Shown: positions 63,453-64,000 of the stretch, piece by piece
Position numbering within the stretch: the stretch's first letter is position 1
Layout of the letters: every line of letters starts with the position of its first letter
DNA from: Rhodospirillaceae bacterium
GTDB lineage: Bacteria > Pseudomonadota > Alphaproteobacteria > Rhodospirillales > JABHCV01
Direction: 5' to 3'
DNA length: 64,000 nt
Assembly (NCBI GenBank): GCA_018662005.1
Contig: JABJHA010000008.1
Location: 1 to 64,000, forward strand
Translations under genes and position numbers: made by a program
The notes under the pieces: model-generated
Told to the model about the DNA's origin: nothing
Seen by the model: only the letters and a program-made list of their open reading frames with translations
The model's database searches: none

Positions 63453-64000
63453 TCACGTGATCGTGTCGCGCCGGTGCGGGCTAGTAAAGTCGATGTCCGG
63501 CCCTTTGGGGACGATACCCGATGGGTTGACCATGGTGTGGCTGGCGTAATAGTGGCCCTTGATTTGATCCATATTGACGGTTTCTGCGACACCCGGATGC
63601 TGATAAAGCTCACGCAGATAGCCCCACAAGTTCGCATAGTCGACAATACGTCGCAGGTTGCACTTGAAGTGACCAACATAGACAGCGTCAAAGCGTACCA
63701 GTGTCGTAAACAGGCGCCAGTCGGCTTCGGTAATCCGGTCACCGACAAGATAGCGCTGACCCGACAGGCGTTCTTCCAGCGCGTCAAGGCAATCGAACAA
63801 GGCGTCAAAAGCCTCTTCATAGGCTTCCTGGGTGGTCGCGAACCCGGTTCGGTACACGCCGTTGTTGACGCGGCTGTAAACGTCTTCATTGATAGCGTCG
63901 ATATCGGCCCGCAGGTTCGGGGGGTAATAGTCAGTCGTGTTATCGCCGAAAGCGGAAAATTCGCTGTTCAGCATACGGATAATTTCAGAGGACTCGTTGT
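63453..64000 (-). CDS. Glutathionyl-hydroquinone reductase / omega-type GST (partial)
   Basis: C-terminal about 180 residues of a xi-class GST (YqjG/PcpF group); the 5' part is cut by the right edge of the window. The reading frame enters with NESSEIIRML, the conserved active-site-proximal motif of this family, then TTDYYPPNLRADIDAINEDVYSRVNNGVYRTGFATTQEAYEEA and RYLVGDRITEADWRLFTTLVRFDAVYVGHFKCNLRRI. These enzymes reduce glutathionyl-hydroquinones. The catalytic Cys lies in the missing N-terminus. Stop is TGA at 63453. Confidence 0.88.
   Translation of the reverse strand, partial: NESSEIIRMLNSEFSAFGDNTTDYYPPNLRADIDAINEDVYSRVNNGVYRTGFATTQEAYEEAFDALFDCLDALEERLSGQRYLVGDRITEADWRLFTTLVRFDAVYVGHFKCNLRRIVDYANLWGYLRELYQHPGVAETVNMDQIKGHYYASHTMVNPSGIVPKGPDIDFTSPHRRDTIT

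Noticed and set aside
63395-63889. Long N-terminal extension of the 63023 gene
   Set aside because: It lies in another frame of the hydroquinone reductase gene and is Thr/Arg/Ser-rich; the real start at 63394 has GGGGA upstream.

Overview
The window looks like a chromosomal segment of a denitrifying alphaproteobacterium, probably a marine or aquatic relative of the Rhodospirillales. The reasons are its moderately high GC content, Shine-Dalgarno-led genes often overlapping by ATGA, a NirS (cytochrome cd1) denitrification locus, a tandem glycine riboswitch ahead of a split glycine decarboxylase, MocR and XRE-cupin regulators, and dimethylglycine/beta-alanine type catabolism. The taxon is inferred from gene content only. 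I see no insertion sequence, prophage, CRISPR array or rRNA.

Layout. 1-9.5 kb: tRNA-Val(GAC), then mixed housekeeping genes (N-formylglutamate amidohydrolase, GNAT, lytic transglycosylase, CoA-transferase, methyltransferase, a Pro/Glu-rich class III cyclase, ArfB, HAD, YbaK). 9.4-24.7 kb: amine and amino-acid catabolism with its regulators: a dimethylglycine dehydrogenase-like gene with an XRE-cupin regulator; omega-aminotransferase plus MmsA, with a second cyclase behind them and a divergent MocR; an Lrp-type regulator, alanine dehydrogenase, a second class III aminotransferase, an HD-GYP response regulator, SlyX and a DoeB-like deacetylase. A 99-codon ORF at 13370 appears to be a SulP transporter reduced to its two ends by an internal deletion. 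24.8-26.6 kb: two long palindromes, a small Cys-rich ORF, a stand-alone LuxR-type HTH protein and an EamA transporter.

26.6-43 kb is the centre of interest. It holds a full nirS-E-C-F-D-L-G-H-J-N set for cytochrome cd1 nitrite reductase and heme d1 synthesis. Next to it are a bacteriohemerythrin, a membrane protein of unknown function, a large fusion of a diheme cytochrome b with two [4Fe-4S] clusters and an MvhD-like domain, a SCO protein, and a heme-copper enzyme with ctaB. The heme-copper subunit I has His-Ser-Ser-Gln-Gln where oxidases have the cross-linked tyrosine, while its subunit II keeps a complete CuA site. I interpret it as a non-canonical, eNOR-like NO reductase that removes the NO made by NirS. 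Two perfect FNR/NNR-type boxes sit upstream of nirS/hemerythrin and of the cytochrome b fusion. No norCB, nosZ or nnrR gene is visible in the window.

43-57 kb: M32 carboxypeptidase, thrC, M16 peptidase, YqgE, ScsB/DsbD-like thiol transporter, peroxiredoxin, a small zinc-ribbon protein, an NmrA-like protein with DUF4345 and a divergent TetR with three operator copies, rnhA, thrB, and two envelope proteins. 57-62 kb: tandem glycine riboswitch and gcvT-gcvH-gcvPA-gcvPB, which would handle glycine produced by dimethylglycine oxidation. 62-64 kb: a GSA-aminomutase-like aminotransferase, a small conserved protein, and the C-terminal part of a glutathionyl-hydroquinone reductase cut by the window edge.

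Starts were set from Shine-Dalgarno spacing where possible. All functional calls rest on motif and family recognition by eye; no search was run.
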